Assembly (NCBI GenBank): GCA_032622095.1
Contig: CP136061.1
Coordinates: forward strand, 249,375,582-249,439,581
Source of the DNA: Siphonodentalium dalli
Lineage: Eukaryota > Mollusca > Scaphopoda > Gadilida > Siphonodentaliidae
Direction of reading: 5' to 3'
DNA length: 64,000 nucleotides
This document shows, piece after piece, positions 45,573 to 58,954 of this stretch. The notes below the pieces were generated by a model. It did no database searches and had not been told where the DNA came from. It saw only the letters and a program-made list of their open reading frames with translations. The position numbers were made by a program, and so were the translations under genes. How positions within the stretch are numbered: the stretch's first letter is position 1; each line of letters begins with the position of its first letter.

Positions 45573-48168
45573 TTAATTTGGTATCGCCACCATGGATGAG
45601 CCATGTTTTACTCCCGAAGCTGAAGAAATCGTAATTTAGGGGCGTCAAATGGGATTATGCATATTAACATTTTATACTATAGTACCAGTTCGTGTGCTGT
45701 AATGAATTCGGTAATATTAGCCAGTGTGTGTTGTCATTGCCAACAAAATCACCTAACCTTCGTGACCATGACACATACGCGTGCAAAGTCAACCCGTTCA
45801 GAAGTATCGTGTCAACGTCTGCCGTCTACTAAACGTGTGGCGAAGAATAATCCTATCTTCTGCTAAACGAATGACCAATCAGCGCTGTGCAGCAGAGATT
45901 TTCCGTAGCGGAATGATTTTAATTTTATTGAAGCCAATTGTGGCTTCTTGTACTCGCATGTGTCCCGTAGCTAGTGGAGAGTGATATATTGGCCGTGTAA
46001 CGGGAACAAAATCAGGAGTCCATAAGTTTTGATAACTTTATATTTGTATAAGTCTCTGCCGGGAAGCACTGTGTAAACAGGTTATGAAGAGGTGTTGCTG
46101 GTAGGTAAGTTCCGGGTGAAGTGCCGTTCTGTCTCTCAAGAACGGGTAGTTATTTTCTAGTATCGGTGGTATCATGTGTCCATATAAGGTCTGAGGTATC
46201 ATGATATACATGTTATCTATACGTTCACTATAGCGTATATCACACTATTGTTACTGGAGTATTCTATTGTTCTACCCATACCCGTGTTGTACAATGAATG
46301 CAACCAGTCATAGGCAATTAAGGTATGCTCTTATTAATTATGTGCATGTGTACGCTCGTATGCATCAATTCATATGCCTCGCATGTTACACGGTGCTTAC
46401 CACTACATGATTAACCATATCAATACAACAGCGGGGAATGGAAGATTATCCCAGATCCGGGAACACATCAAACTCTATCTATCATACTATCTTGTGTACT
46501 ATCGGACACATGCCGTGGTTGGAACAGAACGGAAATTCAACATGCATGCATCATTCGTCGTGGTACTGATATGTGGATGAGCACAATGTGGCACATAAAC
46601 AGCATAGAGTTGTCCTCCTTCATTAATGTTTAGGTTTTCTACACCAAATGTGTAGCCCTGCTACACAATCATTATAATCAATTTTGATCTTAAACATATT
46701 TGTGTAGTATATGTGTAGTTTCATATTCATACACAAATTGTGTAACAATTTTTACACATAAATGGGTAAATTTATACAGATTTATACACAACTGTGTGCA
46801 TAAAATCAACGCATATCCCTCTTACATTTTGTGTAGGTTCTTACACACAAAGTTCGTAGACAAGAAATGTAAGTTCAGTAGTCCGACCTGTGGGTATATT
46901 ATTAAAGATAAATGCATATTTATATGTTAAAACTTTCATGGCGTATAGTGGTATGTAGTATTTTGTTCTGTACTGTGTGAGATTTTGTTTTATATTAACA
47001 ATCCAGGGTCGTGGCGTAATTGCATAATATTAGTATTATTACAACAATCATAACAAAAGTCTAAGGGCAGTAATCGCCATGAAAGTTATAACAAATAAAT
47101 CCTTATATATTATTTATACTATACCCACAAATCGGAATTCTGAACTTACAATCCTTGTCTACGATCTATGTAGATTGCATGCTGAAAAAAAAAATTCTCA
47201 AACAATATGGCCGTCATGCAGCAGAAGTTATGAATCTGAAAGTACCACAATGCGCATGCTCTACGATCTTACACAATTGTGTGTAACAGAATATACACAA
47301 TATGTATAGAATGGCCCTTTGTCCATGTAGTTATATGTAAAACTATACATTGATGTGTGTGTTAATCGTGTTTACACATTACATGTGTAATCGCTTCTAC
47401 ACATTAGTCATAAGAGTGTTCCCTGTATCATCTGTAAGGTTCATTTTGACTTGGAAATTTGTGAATTGAGGATTCAGGGGTATATGGTGGAGACCTTCGT
47501 CCGTCCGTCCATCATAGTGCATATTTTGTCCGCACTTTTTTTCCAGAGTTATGTCCCTTTGCCAGAGATATGACTCAGGGTTTGTTTTGTCCGCATTTTT
47601 TCCAGAGTAATGGTAATTTGCCAGAGCTATGAACCGGGGTTAAACTGAGAGAAATGTCCCACTATTACTTTATTTTCTCTATATATATAGCCAATATTGA
47701 GCGTAGAGTCGGAGGTATTGGCCCACTCTTGGCGTTGCCCTTCTTTGTCATTGGGATTCGTGTTTTGAGGTATTGGAGCTGATAAAATTAGTCATTTATG
47801 ATATCATTTAATGACAACAAATAAACACATGTCAATTATAGTGCTGATAAATACGTAGGAGTGTAACTCAGTGAATGGTCACCTTTCACATAATGAACTA
47901 CTACACATGGTTTAAACCTACAGTGACGGTCCAACCAAACCTACAGTGACGGTCCAACCAAACCTACAGTGACGGTCCAACCAAACCTACAGTGACGGTC
48001 CAACCAAACCGGGTCTAAGTGGGCGTTTCGGTAGCTGGCTGATTAGAAGAGCATGCAATGGAACTACAATTACCAGGCGGTCTACAAGCAGGTCGGTAGA
48101 ATGATTATTTGCCCGCCGTCAATTAGTGAGAAGATGCACACGCTTATAACAACCCTCGTGTCATAATA

Positions 48169-50248
48169 GCAACCACAACGCGCCGCAGGCGCGTTGTTGC
48201 TTTTCAAGTTTAGGCGTGAATGACGTCATTAATTTTTACAATACCATGAAACAGCATTTCGACGCGATGAAAATCCGGACAAGAAAAATGGGTTAAAAAT
48301 CACGTGACTTCCGCTTCGCTTTCGCATAGAATCATGGGAACAATAATATCCCAAAAAGTAACGGTGACACAGAATCGGAAGTGGACCAACGGGATGGTTA
48401 TAAAATTAACAACTTTAGTTGTTCTGAACAATTCCTACGTGATTTTGGCCTATAGATTAGTTTCGTTTGACCAATTTCGTTGGTTAGCTGAATAAAATCA
48501 GCGAAGACGTCATGACATGGTCCATGACGTCATTTGCGTAATTTGGTGTTGTGGGCTAGAATCCAGAAAAAATTGGTCTCCGCAGGAAACACTGATTTCA
48601 CATCAGTATACTAGACTTGGTTGCATTTATAACCGTTTTCGCAAAAGATATATGCGAAAATAGCACAAGCAAACGTGCCTGCTTCAGAATCAAATTACCA
48701 CAGTTGAATAGCCAAGGATGTACCCTTTCCAACAATGTATAGCACGACATCGTGTGTTGCGCCGATGTTTACTTATGGTGTTTTGTAATAACGATCCCGC
48801 CTTAGCCGCGTGTAATTTTCCTCCGGACAAATTGCTCAGCGAAAAATCCCCCTAATAGGCGGACAACACATTCAATAAGTTCCCGTCTCGCAACGATTTG
48901 GCCTCACAGACATATCAGCGGCTTATCAATTCCTTCGAGATAAATGATTGAACCAATCTACCCTAACAAGGGGGATTTGTTCACGGTTGTATGTCGCGCG
49001 AATAGTATTGGCTGGCTGCCAGGTATTCACACTCAACATCGGAACGCGGCTTATTATTTGAAATCATTTGTGAGCAGTGGTGGCGGAGAGGAAGTCAAAT
49101 TATATGTCCATCATAACATGGGTCGCCTTCGTTGGTGAATGTGGAATTAAGCCTCAACCAAATTTGTTGTCAAGTTGATGTGGGGGGCTTATATGACCTT
49201 GACCTTGACCATAAAATGACCTTGACCTCTGTTGAAAGACATCTCACTTAAAGGGCCATTTTGCTAGATATGTGTTGCGATGTACGCGCTAATGTCAATA
49301 TTCAGAGGCCTTTTATAGCTATCCTTTAGAAATATACCGGTATCGAGGCTCCTACATACTCGAGTCTGTATCTGACGAACAGAAACATGGGAGTACGATA
49401 TCAATTTAAACTTGACCTCCACAAAGAATTTATTATATATTTGAAGAAAGTTTGTGGTCTGTGCGTGTGGGTGTGTGTGTATGTATGTATGTGTGTGTGT
49501 GTTTCCGCGATGGAATCGGAAACGGCTAACCGATTTTGATGAAACTTGGTACGGGTATGTAGTTTGACCTGAGGACTAACATGGGTATATCCGTTTGCCC
49601 GTGCGGCGTGACCTTGACCTTCAAATGACCTTGAACTCAAGTTCTCCGCTGAGCCGATTTTCACCAAATTTGGTATGTGGGGGTAGTTTCAGGCGCTGAG
49701 CAATTTCGTCACACCCGGATGCCCGTGCGGCGTGAAATTGATATTTTAAATGACATTGAACTGTATCTGGGTATCCACTGGGCCGATTTCCACCATTTTT
49801 TGGGGGTGTTGGTGTAGATGGGGATGCCAACAAATTTCGTCTCACCCACATGCCCGTCAGACAGGTACCCAGCTAAAACCTAATGTATAGTTTGTGACTT
49901 TTGTCTGTTAGCTATGGCCGGGAAAACTTCCGGACGGATTTCGACGAAACTTGATACCTAAGTGTACGTTTGTCCGGGAAGTGTTTTGGACGGGTCAAAG
50001 TGTGATGCTTGATCTTCAAAATGGTCGATTCAAGATCAAATCAGGTATTAGTGGCGGATTTCGACGATATTCGATAGCTAGGGATACTTTTGTCCGGGCA
50101 GTGTTTTGGACGGCTTAACTCGTAACCCCGACCTGACATTGACATTCAAAACGGTAAATTCAAAGTCGAATCTGGTCAAATTTCGCATAACTAGATCCGA
50201 CGAAGCACCGCGTGTGGTTGCCCCGTTACGTGTCACGTACGATCATAT
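48169..50248 (-). mobile_element. Element E, complete copy in array C
   Basis: It is 2,080 bp at site 2, with the same termini and TA flanks as the other array C copies. Confidence 0.88.
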
Positions 50249-51108
50249 TAAATAAATTGTGATATGATAGTACAAAGCCGCCACTCTCACATTATAGACA
50301 CATCTCAATCAATCAGCCCCGCCAATTTAAACACCCTTGCTGGACCGTCGAATGATATGGTTTAGTTGCCAAAAAAAAAACGCAATACAAAAAATCGCAA
50401 TATACAAAATAACTTATCCCCGCACACGATTGTTTAGCTTGACAACATAGAGACACTATTACTGAAATGAAAGCTGGTCTGGCTGACCTGAGGTATCGGG
50501 TTTAAACCACTGATTTAGTTGTAAAACCTAAATGTTTGTGTAACCAAGTTAAAACCGAATATGAAGAAGTGTGTTTTCAAAATACATTAACGTATCTGGC
50601 CCTGCGTGTTTGTACACTGACATGATAACATGTGTGTTAAAATCATCGAACAAACAAGATATCACGATGAAGAGTCAGATGAATTCATTTTATACCATAA
50701 TTTGCTATGCTATTGTGTGTGTAACACCTATTTTGTAATTTTCATATTTACACCCTACTGTGGGTAGGCCTATACATCATAGTTCATATATGTTGTTGTT
50801 ATATCAATTAAATATGAGGAGAATTGCCTACATTTCAATAAAAAGTAACTGAATGGTGTTATATGCACTATGAAACAGATGACTGGGTTTATCAAGTGAC
50901 TGCTGGCTTGGATACAATCTGACGTCATGACGTAAATGTGTGCATCACTACGCGTGACGCACGTTACTTATAGCGTCGTGTGTGTCTCTCTCGTTGATGA
51001 TGCATTCTAAAAGTAAACAGCAGAGTAGTTTAATTCGCAAAACAAATCAAAACTAACAATTATGGCATAAATAAAATACATCCATAGCAGCCGATAGTAC
51101 TAAATGTT

Positions 51109-51182
51109 CACCACTCGTGGTATTGTGGTTTCAACCACTCGCCAAAAGGCTTGTGGTTAAAACCACAATACCACCCGTGGTG
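51109..51182. repeat. 74-bp hairpin, copy 3 (one arm mutated)
   Basis: One T-to-C change (51132) in the left arm gives an additional mispair; otherwise as in the other copies. Confidence 0.8.
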
Positions 51183-51230
51183 AAAATTTGGTGCTCTCGG
51201 CTAAAACGGTGTATTCTATAGATATCAGCG

Positions 51231-51410
51231 CTATCCCGCTGGAGGGGTGTATAGCCTAATCTGACTGTTAATCCAATCAATGTATGACGAAACGCGTGTG
51301 TAAACGTTCGGAAAATTGGGCGTGTTGCATGCATAGCTCCCCCACGATGTGATTCCTGCCAGAACGTAAGATCCCCGTCTGAAGCACACCAATGGACTTC
51401 CGGAGTCGCC
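51231..51410 (-). CDS. Terminal exon of a trypsin-like S1 serine protease, copy 3
   Basis: Protein identical to the other three copies, including GDSGSP and Asn at position 226. Confidence 0.85.
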   Translation of the reverse strand, partial: GDSGSPLVCFRRGSYVLAGITSWGSYACNTPNFPNVYTRVSSYIDWINSQIRLYTPPAG

Positions 51411-52039
51411 CTGAAACAGAGATAACAAAGAAACATCATATACGTACATCAGTACATGAGAGCTAATTTTATCAATACATATAGCTACTAGCAATTATTA
51501 ATTAAAAGAGCTAAGATTAAAGGTGGATTATCTCTTCCGCAACATGGTCTATATAGTTTCCTGGGTTTGAAATAATGAATACGAATCGAAGACCCCTGTC
51601 CTGAAACGCGTCTATCAATTATTATTGATTTTATTTGGAATTTTGTTCGTATAAAATAACTCTGTGCCGTTCAATGATGGTCCCTGATATTCACGGCCGT
51701 CTTTTTTATTTTAGTTTTTTAGTTATTTTCAGTTATTTTAATCATTGACAATATGCTACACTGTAGGTCTTATTTACTTGATTCGCACTTAATATTACAA
51801 TATATACACTCAATCGGAGACTTTTTGCGCCTCGCATTGATTCGGAGCACCGTACTGGAGGCCTCTATATAAAAGTTATATATATATAGAACAAATAAGT
51901 GTCCCATTAATTGAATAAAACTACCACAAGATACAGTATTATGTTGCTGGTGATACTTCGCATCATCTTATGTTCCTAAAATAATTTGGTATTAAGTTTT
52001 ATTCTAAATGGGTTCTCACTCCCACTCGGTTATATTTAA

Positions 52040-52263
52040 CCCTTTGAGTGCCAGGGGCCGATCACATCGGCCCTAAACCTACAAAATAAGGCTGTTAAAG
52101 AATATAAGAATAAATTATTAAAATTGTAAAAAAAAAAAAAATGTTAGGCCAATGCATTCTCTTATATATGCGAGGCGACCTATGGTCGACTCGCATATAT
52201 AAGAGAATGCATTGTCACAGGGTATATGGGTTGATACAAAAATCGGACCTGGCACTCAAAGGG
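52040..52263. mobile_element. piggyBac-type MITE, array C copy 3
   Basis: It is 224 bp, flanked by TTAA, with a 14-A run and perfect palindrome arms. Confidence 0.85.
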
Positions 52264-54859
52264 TTAATTTGGTATCGCCACCATGGATGAGCCATGTTTT
52301 ACTCCCGAAGCTGAAGAAATCGTAATTTAGGGGCGTCAAATGGGATTATGCATATTAACATTTTATACTATAGTACCAGTTCGTGTGCTGTAATGAATTC
52401 GGTAATATTAGCCAGTGTGTGTTGTCATTGCCAACAAAATCACCTAACCTTCGTGACCATGACACATACGCGTGCAAAGTCAACCCGTTCAGAAGTATCG
52501 TGTCAACGTCTGCCGTCTACTAAACGTGTGGCGAAGAATAATCCTATCTTCTGCTAAACGAATGACCAATCAGCGCTGTGCAGCAGAGATTTTCCGTAGC
52601 GGAATGATTTTAATTTTATTGAAGCCAATTGTGGCTTCTTGTACTCGCATGTGTCCCGTAGCTAGTGGAGAGTGATATATTGGCCGTGTAACGGGAACAA
52701 AATCAGGAGTCCATAAGTTTTGATAACTTTATATTTGTATAAGTCTCTGCCGGGAAGCACTGTGTAAACAGGTTATGAAGAGGTGTTGCTGGTAGGTAAG
52801 TTCCGGGTGAAGTGCCGTTCTGTCTCTCAAGAACGGGTAGTTATTTTCTAGTATCGGTGGTATCATGTGTCCATATAAGGTCTGAGGTATCATGATATAC
52901 ATGTTATCTATACGTTCACTATAGCGTATATCACACTATTGTTACTGGAGTATTCTATTGTTCTACCCATACCCGTGTTGTACAATGAATGCAACCAGTC
53001 ATAGGCAATTAAGGTATGCTCTTATTAATTATGTGCATGTGTACGCTCGTATGCATCAATTCATATGCCTCGCATGTTACACGGTGCTTACCACTACATG
53101 ATTAACCATATCAATACAACAGCGGGGAATGGAAGATTATCCCAGATCCGGGAACACATCAAACTCTATCTATCATACTATCTTGTGTACTATCGGACAC
53201 ATGCCGTGGTTGGAACAGAACGGAAATTCAACATGCATGCATCATTCGTCGTGGTACTGATATGTGGATGAGCACAATGTGGCACATAAACAGCATAGAG
53301 TTGTCCTCCTTCATTAATGTTTAGGTTTTCTACACCAAATGTGTAGCCCTGCTACACAATCATTATAATCAATTTTGATCTTAAACATATTTGTGTAGTA
53401 TATGTGTAGTTTCATATTCATACACAAATTGTGTAACAATTTTTACACATAAATGGGTAAATTTATACAGATTTATACACAACTGTGTGCATAAAATCAA
53501 CGCATATCCCTCTTACATTTTGTGTAGGTTCTTACACACAAAGTTCGTAGACAAGAAATGTAAGTTCAGTAGTCCGACCTGTGGGTATATTATTAAAGAT
53601 AAATGCATATTTATATGTTAAAACTTTCATGGCGTATAGTGGTATGTAGTATTTTGTTCTGTACTGTGTGAGATTTTGTTTTATATTAACAATCCAGGGT
53701 CGTGGCGTAATTGCATAATATTAGTATTATTACAACAATCATAACAAAAGTCTAAGGGCAGTAATCGCCATGAAAGTTATAACAAATAAATCCTTATATA
53801 TTATTTATACTATACCCACAAATCGGAATTCTGAACTTACAATCCTTGTCTACGATCTATGTAGATTGCATGCTGAAAAAAAAAATTCTCAAACAATATG
53901 GCCGTCATGCAGCAGAAGTTATGAATCTGAAAGTACCACAATGCGCATGCTCTACGATCTTACACAATTGTGTGTAACAGAATATACACAATATGTATAG
54001 AATGGCCCTTTGTCCATGTAGTTATATGTAAAACTATACATTGATGTGTGTGTTAATCGTGTTTACACATTACATGTGTAATCGCTTCTACACATTAGTC
54101 ATAAGAGTGTTCCCTGTATCATCTGTAAGGTTCATTTTGACTTGGAAATTTGTGAATTGAGGATTCAGGGGTATATGGTGGAGACCTTCGTCCGTCCGTC
54201 CATCATAGTGCATATTTTGTCCGCACTTTTTTTCCAGAGTTATGTCCCTTTGCCAGAGATATGACTCAGGGTTTGTTTTGTCCGCATTTTTTCCAGAGTA
54301 ATGGTAATTTGCCAGAGCTATGAACCGGGGTTAAACTGAGAGAAATGTCCCACTATTACTTTATTTTCTCTATATATATAGCCAATATTGAGCGTAGAGT
54401 CGGAGGTATTGGCCCACTCTTGGCGTTGCCCTTCTTTGTCATTGGGATTCGTGTTTTGAGGTATTGGAGCTGATAAAATTAGTCATTTATGATATCATTT
54501 AATGACAACAAATAAACACATGTCAATTATAGTGCTGATAAATACGTAGGAGTGTAACTCAGTGAATGGTCACCTTTCACATAATGAACTACTACACATG
54601 GTTTAAACCTACAGTGACGGTCCAACCAAACCTACAGTGACGGTCCAACCAAACCTACAGTGACGGTCCAACCAAACCTACAGTGACGGTCCAACCAAAC
54701 CGGGTCTAAGTGGGCGTTTCGGTAGCTGGCTGATTAGAAGAGCATGCAATGGAACTACAATTACCAGGCGGTCTACAAGCAGGTCGGTAGAATGATTATT
54801 TGCCCGCCGTCAATTAGTGAGAAGATGCACACGCTTATAACAACCCTCGTGTCATAATA

Positions 54860-56939
54860 GCAACCACAACGCGCCGCAGGCGCGTTGTTGCTTTTCAAGT
54901 TTAGGCGTGAATGACGTCATTAATTTTTACAATACCATGAAACAGCATTTCGACGCGATGAAAATCCGGACAAGAAAAATGGGTTAAAAATCACGTGACT
55001 TCCGCTTCGCTTTCGCATAGAATCATGGGAACAATAATATCCCAAAAAGTAACGGTGACACAGAATCGGAAGTGGACCAACGGGATGGTTATAAAATTAA
55101 CAACTTTAGTTGTTCTGAACAATTCCTACGTGATTTTGGCCTATAGATTAGTTTCGTTTGACCAATTTCGTTGGTTAGCTGAATAAAATCAGCGAAGACG
55201 TCATGACATGGTCCATGACGTCATTTGCGTAATTTGGTGTTGTGGGCTAGAATCCAGAAAAAATTGGTCTCCGCAGGAAACACTGATTTCACATCAGTAT
55301 ACTAGACTTGGTTGCATTTATAACCGTTTTCGCAAAAGATATATGCGAAAATAGCACAAGCAAACGTGCCTGCTTCAGAATCAAATTACCACAGTTGAAT
55401 AGCCAAGGATGTACCCTTTCCAACAATGTATAGCACGACATCGTGTGTTGCGCCGATGTTTACTTATGGTGTTTTGTAATAACGATCCCGCCTTAGCCGC
55501 GTGTAATTTTCCTCCGGACAAATTGCTCAGCGAAAAATCCCCCTAATAGGCGGACAACACATTCAATAAGTTCCCGTCTCGCAACGATTTGGCCTCACAG
55601 ACATATCAGCGGCTTATCAATTCCTTCGAGATAAATGATTGAACCAATCTACCCTAACAAGGGGGATTTGTTCACGGTTGTATGTCGCGCGAATAGTATT
55701 GGCTGGCTGCCAGGTATTCACACTCAACATCGGAACGCGGCTTATTATTTGAAATCATTTGTGAGCAGTGGTGGCGGAGAGGAAGTCAAATTATATGTCC
55801 ATCATAACATGGGTCGCCTTCGTTGGTGAATGTGGAATTAAGCCTCAACCAAATTTGTTGTCAAGTTGATGTGGGGGGCTTATATGACCTTGACCTTGAC
55901 CATAAAATGACCTTGACCTCTGTTGAAAGACATCTCACTTAAAGGGCCATTTTGCTAGATATGTGTTGCGATGTACGCGCTAATGTCAATATTCAGAGGC
56001 CTTTTATAGCTATCCTTTAGAAATATACCGGTATCGAGGCTCCTACATACTCGAGTCTGTATCTGACGAACAGAAACATGGGAGTACGATATCAATTTAA
56101 ACTTGACCTCCACAAAGAATTTATTATATATTTGAAGAAAGTTTGTGGTCTGTGCGTGTGGGTGTGTGTGTATGTATGTATGTGTGTGTGTGTTTCCGCG
56201 ATGGAATCGGAAACGGCTAACCGATTTTGATGAAACTTGGTACGGGTATGTAGTTTGACCTGAGGACTAACATGGGTATATCCGTTTGCCCGTGCGGCGT
56301 GACCTTGACCTTCAAATGACCTTGAACTCAAGTTCTCCGCTGAGCCGATTTTCACCAAATTTGGTATGTGGGGGTAGTTTCAGGCGCTGAGCAATTTCGT
56401 CACACCCGGATGCCCGTGCGGCGTGAAATTGATATTTTAAATGACATTGAACTGTATCTGGGTATCCACTGGGCCGATTTCCACCATTTTTTGGGGGTGT
56501 TGGTGTAGATGGGGATGCCAACAAATTTCGTCTCACCCACATGCCCGTCAGACAGGTACCCAGCTAAAACCTAATGTATAGTTTGTGACTTTTGTCTGTT
56601 AGCTATGGCCGGGAAAACTTCCGGACGGATTTCGACGAAACTTGATACCTAAGTGTACGTTTGTCCGGGAAGTGTTTTGGACGGGTCAAAGTGTGATGCT
56701 TGATCTTCAAAATGGTCGATTCAAGATCAAATCAGGTATTAGTGGCGGATTTCGACGATATTCGATAGCTAGGGATACTTTTGTCCGGGCAGTGTTTTGG
56801 ACGGCTTAACTCGTAACCCCGACCTGACATTGACATTCAAAACGGTAAATTCAAAGTCGAATCTGGTCAAATTTCGCATAACTAGATCCGACGAAGCACC
56901 GCGTGTGGTTGCCCCGTTACGTGTCACGTACGATCATAT
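54860..56939 (-). mobile_element. Element E, complete copy in array C
   Basis: It is 2,080 bp at site 2, with GCAACC hairpin end, GATCATAT end and TA flanks. Confidence 0.88.
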
Positions 56940-57799
56940 TAAATAAATTGTGATATGATAGTACAAAGCCGCCACTCTCACATTATAGACACATCTCAAT
57001 CAATCAGCCCCGCCAATTTAAACACCCTTGCTGGACCGTCGAATGATATGGTTTAGTTGCCAAAAAAAAAACGCAATACAAAAAATCGCAATATACAAAA
57101 TAACTTATCCCCGCACACGATTGTTTAGCTTGACAACATAGAGACACTATTACTGAAATGAAAGCTGGTCTGGCTGACCTGAGGTATCGGGTTTAAACCA
57201 CTGATTTAGTTGTAAAACCTAAATGTTTGTGTAACCAAGTTAAAACCGAATATGAAGAAGTGTGTTTTCAAAATACATTAACGTATCTGGCCCTGCGTGT
57301 TTGTACACTGACATGATAACATGTGTGTTAAAATCATCGAACAAACAAGATATCACGATGAAGAGTCAGATGAATTCATTTTATACCATAATTTGCTATG
57401 CTATTGTGTGTGTAACACCTATTTTGTAATTTTCATATTTACACCCTACTGTGGGTAGGCCTATACATCATAGTTCATATATGTTGTTGTTATATCAATT
57501 AAATATGAGGAGAATTGCCTACATTTCAATAAAAAGTAACTGAATGGTGTTATATGCACTATGAAACAGATGACTGGGTTTATCAAGTGACTGCTGGCTT
57601 GGATACAATCTGACGTCATGACGTAAATGTGTGCATCACTACGCGTGACGCACGTTACTTATAGCGTCGTGTGTGTCTCTCTCGTTGATGATGCATTCTA
57701 AAAGTAAACAGCAGAGTAGTTTAATTCGCAAAACAAATCAAAACTAACAATTATGGCATAAATAAAATACATCCATAGCAGCCGATAGTACTAAATGTT

Positions 57800-57873
57800 C
57801 ACCACTCGTGGTATTGTGGTTTTAACCACTCGCCAAAAGGCTTGTGGTTAAAACCACAATACCACCCGTGGTG
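57800..57873. repeat. 74-bp hairpin, copy 4
   Basis: Same as the copies at 37726 and 44418, without the substitution seen at 51132. Confidence 0.8.
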
Positions 57874-57921
57874 AAAATTTGGTGCTCTCGGCTAAAACGG
57901 TGTATTCTATAGATATCAGCG

Positions 57922-58101
57922 CTATCCCGCTGGAGGGGTGTATAGCCTAATCTGACTGTTAATCCAATCAATGTATGACGAAACGCGTGTGTAAACGTTC
58001 GGAAAATTGGGCGTGTTGCATGCATAGCTCCCCCACGATGTGATTCCTGCCAGAACGTAAGATCCCCGTCTGAAGCACACCAATGGACTTCCGGAGTCGC
58101 C
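57922..58101 (-). CDS. Terminal exon of a trypsin-like S1 serine protease, copy 4
   Basis: Fourth copy of the 59-residue exon, unchanged at the protein level. The window ends before a fifth copy would appear. Confidence 0.85.
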   Translation of the reverse strand, partial: GDSGSPLVCFRRGSYVLAGITSWGSYACNTPNFPNVYTRVSSYIDWINSQIRLYTPPAG

Positions 58102-58730
58102 CTGAAACAGAGATAACAAAGAAACATCATATACGTACATCAGTACATGAGAGCTAATTTTATCAATACATATAGCTACTAGCAATTATTAATTAAAAGA
58201 GCTAAGATTAAAGGTGGATTATCTCTTCCGCAACATGGTCTATATAGTTTCCTGGGTTTGAAATAATGAATACGAATCGAAGACCCCTGTCCTGAAACGC
58301 GTCTATCAATTATTATTGATTTTATTTGGAATTTTGTTCGTATAAAATAACTCTGTGCCGTTCAATGATGGTCCCTGATATTCACGGCCGTCTTTTTTAT
58401 TTTAGTTTTTTAGTTATTTTCAGTTATTTTAATCATTGACAATATGCTACACTGTAGGTCTTATTTACTTGATTCGCACTTAATATTACAATATATACAC
58501 TCAATCGGAGACTTTTTGCGCCTCGCATTGATTCGGAGCACCGTACTGGAGGCCTCTATATAAAAGTTATATATATATAGAACAAATAAGTGTCCCATTA
58601 ATTGAATAAAACTACCACAAGATACAGTATTATGTTGCTGGTGATACTTCGCATCATCTTATGTTCCTAAAATAATTTGGTATTAAGTTTTATTCTAAAT
58701 GGGTTCTCACTCCCACTCGGTTATATTTAA

Positions 58731-58954
58731 CCCTTTGAGTGCCAGGGGCCGATCACATCGGCCCTAAACCTACAAAATAAGGCTGTTAAAGAATATAAGA
58801 ATAAATTATTAAAATTGTAAAAAAAAAAAAAATGTTAGGCCAATGCATTCTCTTATATATGCGAGGCGACCTATGGTCGACTCGCATATATAAGAGAATG
58901 CATTGTCACAGGGTATATGGGTTGATACAAAAATCGGACCTGGCACTCAAAGGG
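58731..58954. mobile_element. piggyBac-type MITE, array C copy 4
   Basis: It is 224 bp, flanked by TTAA, with a 14-A run and perfect palindrome arms. Confidence 0.85.
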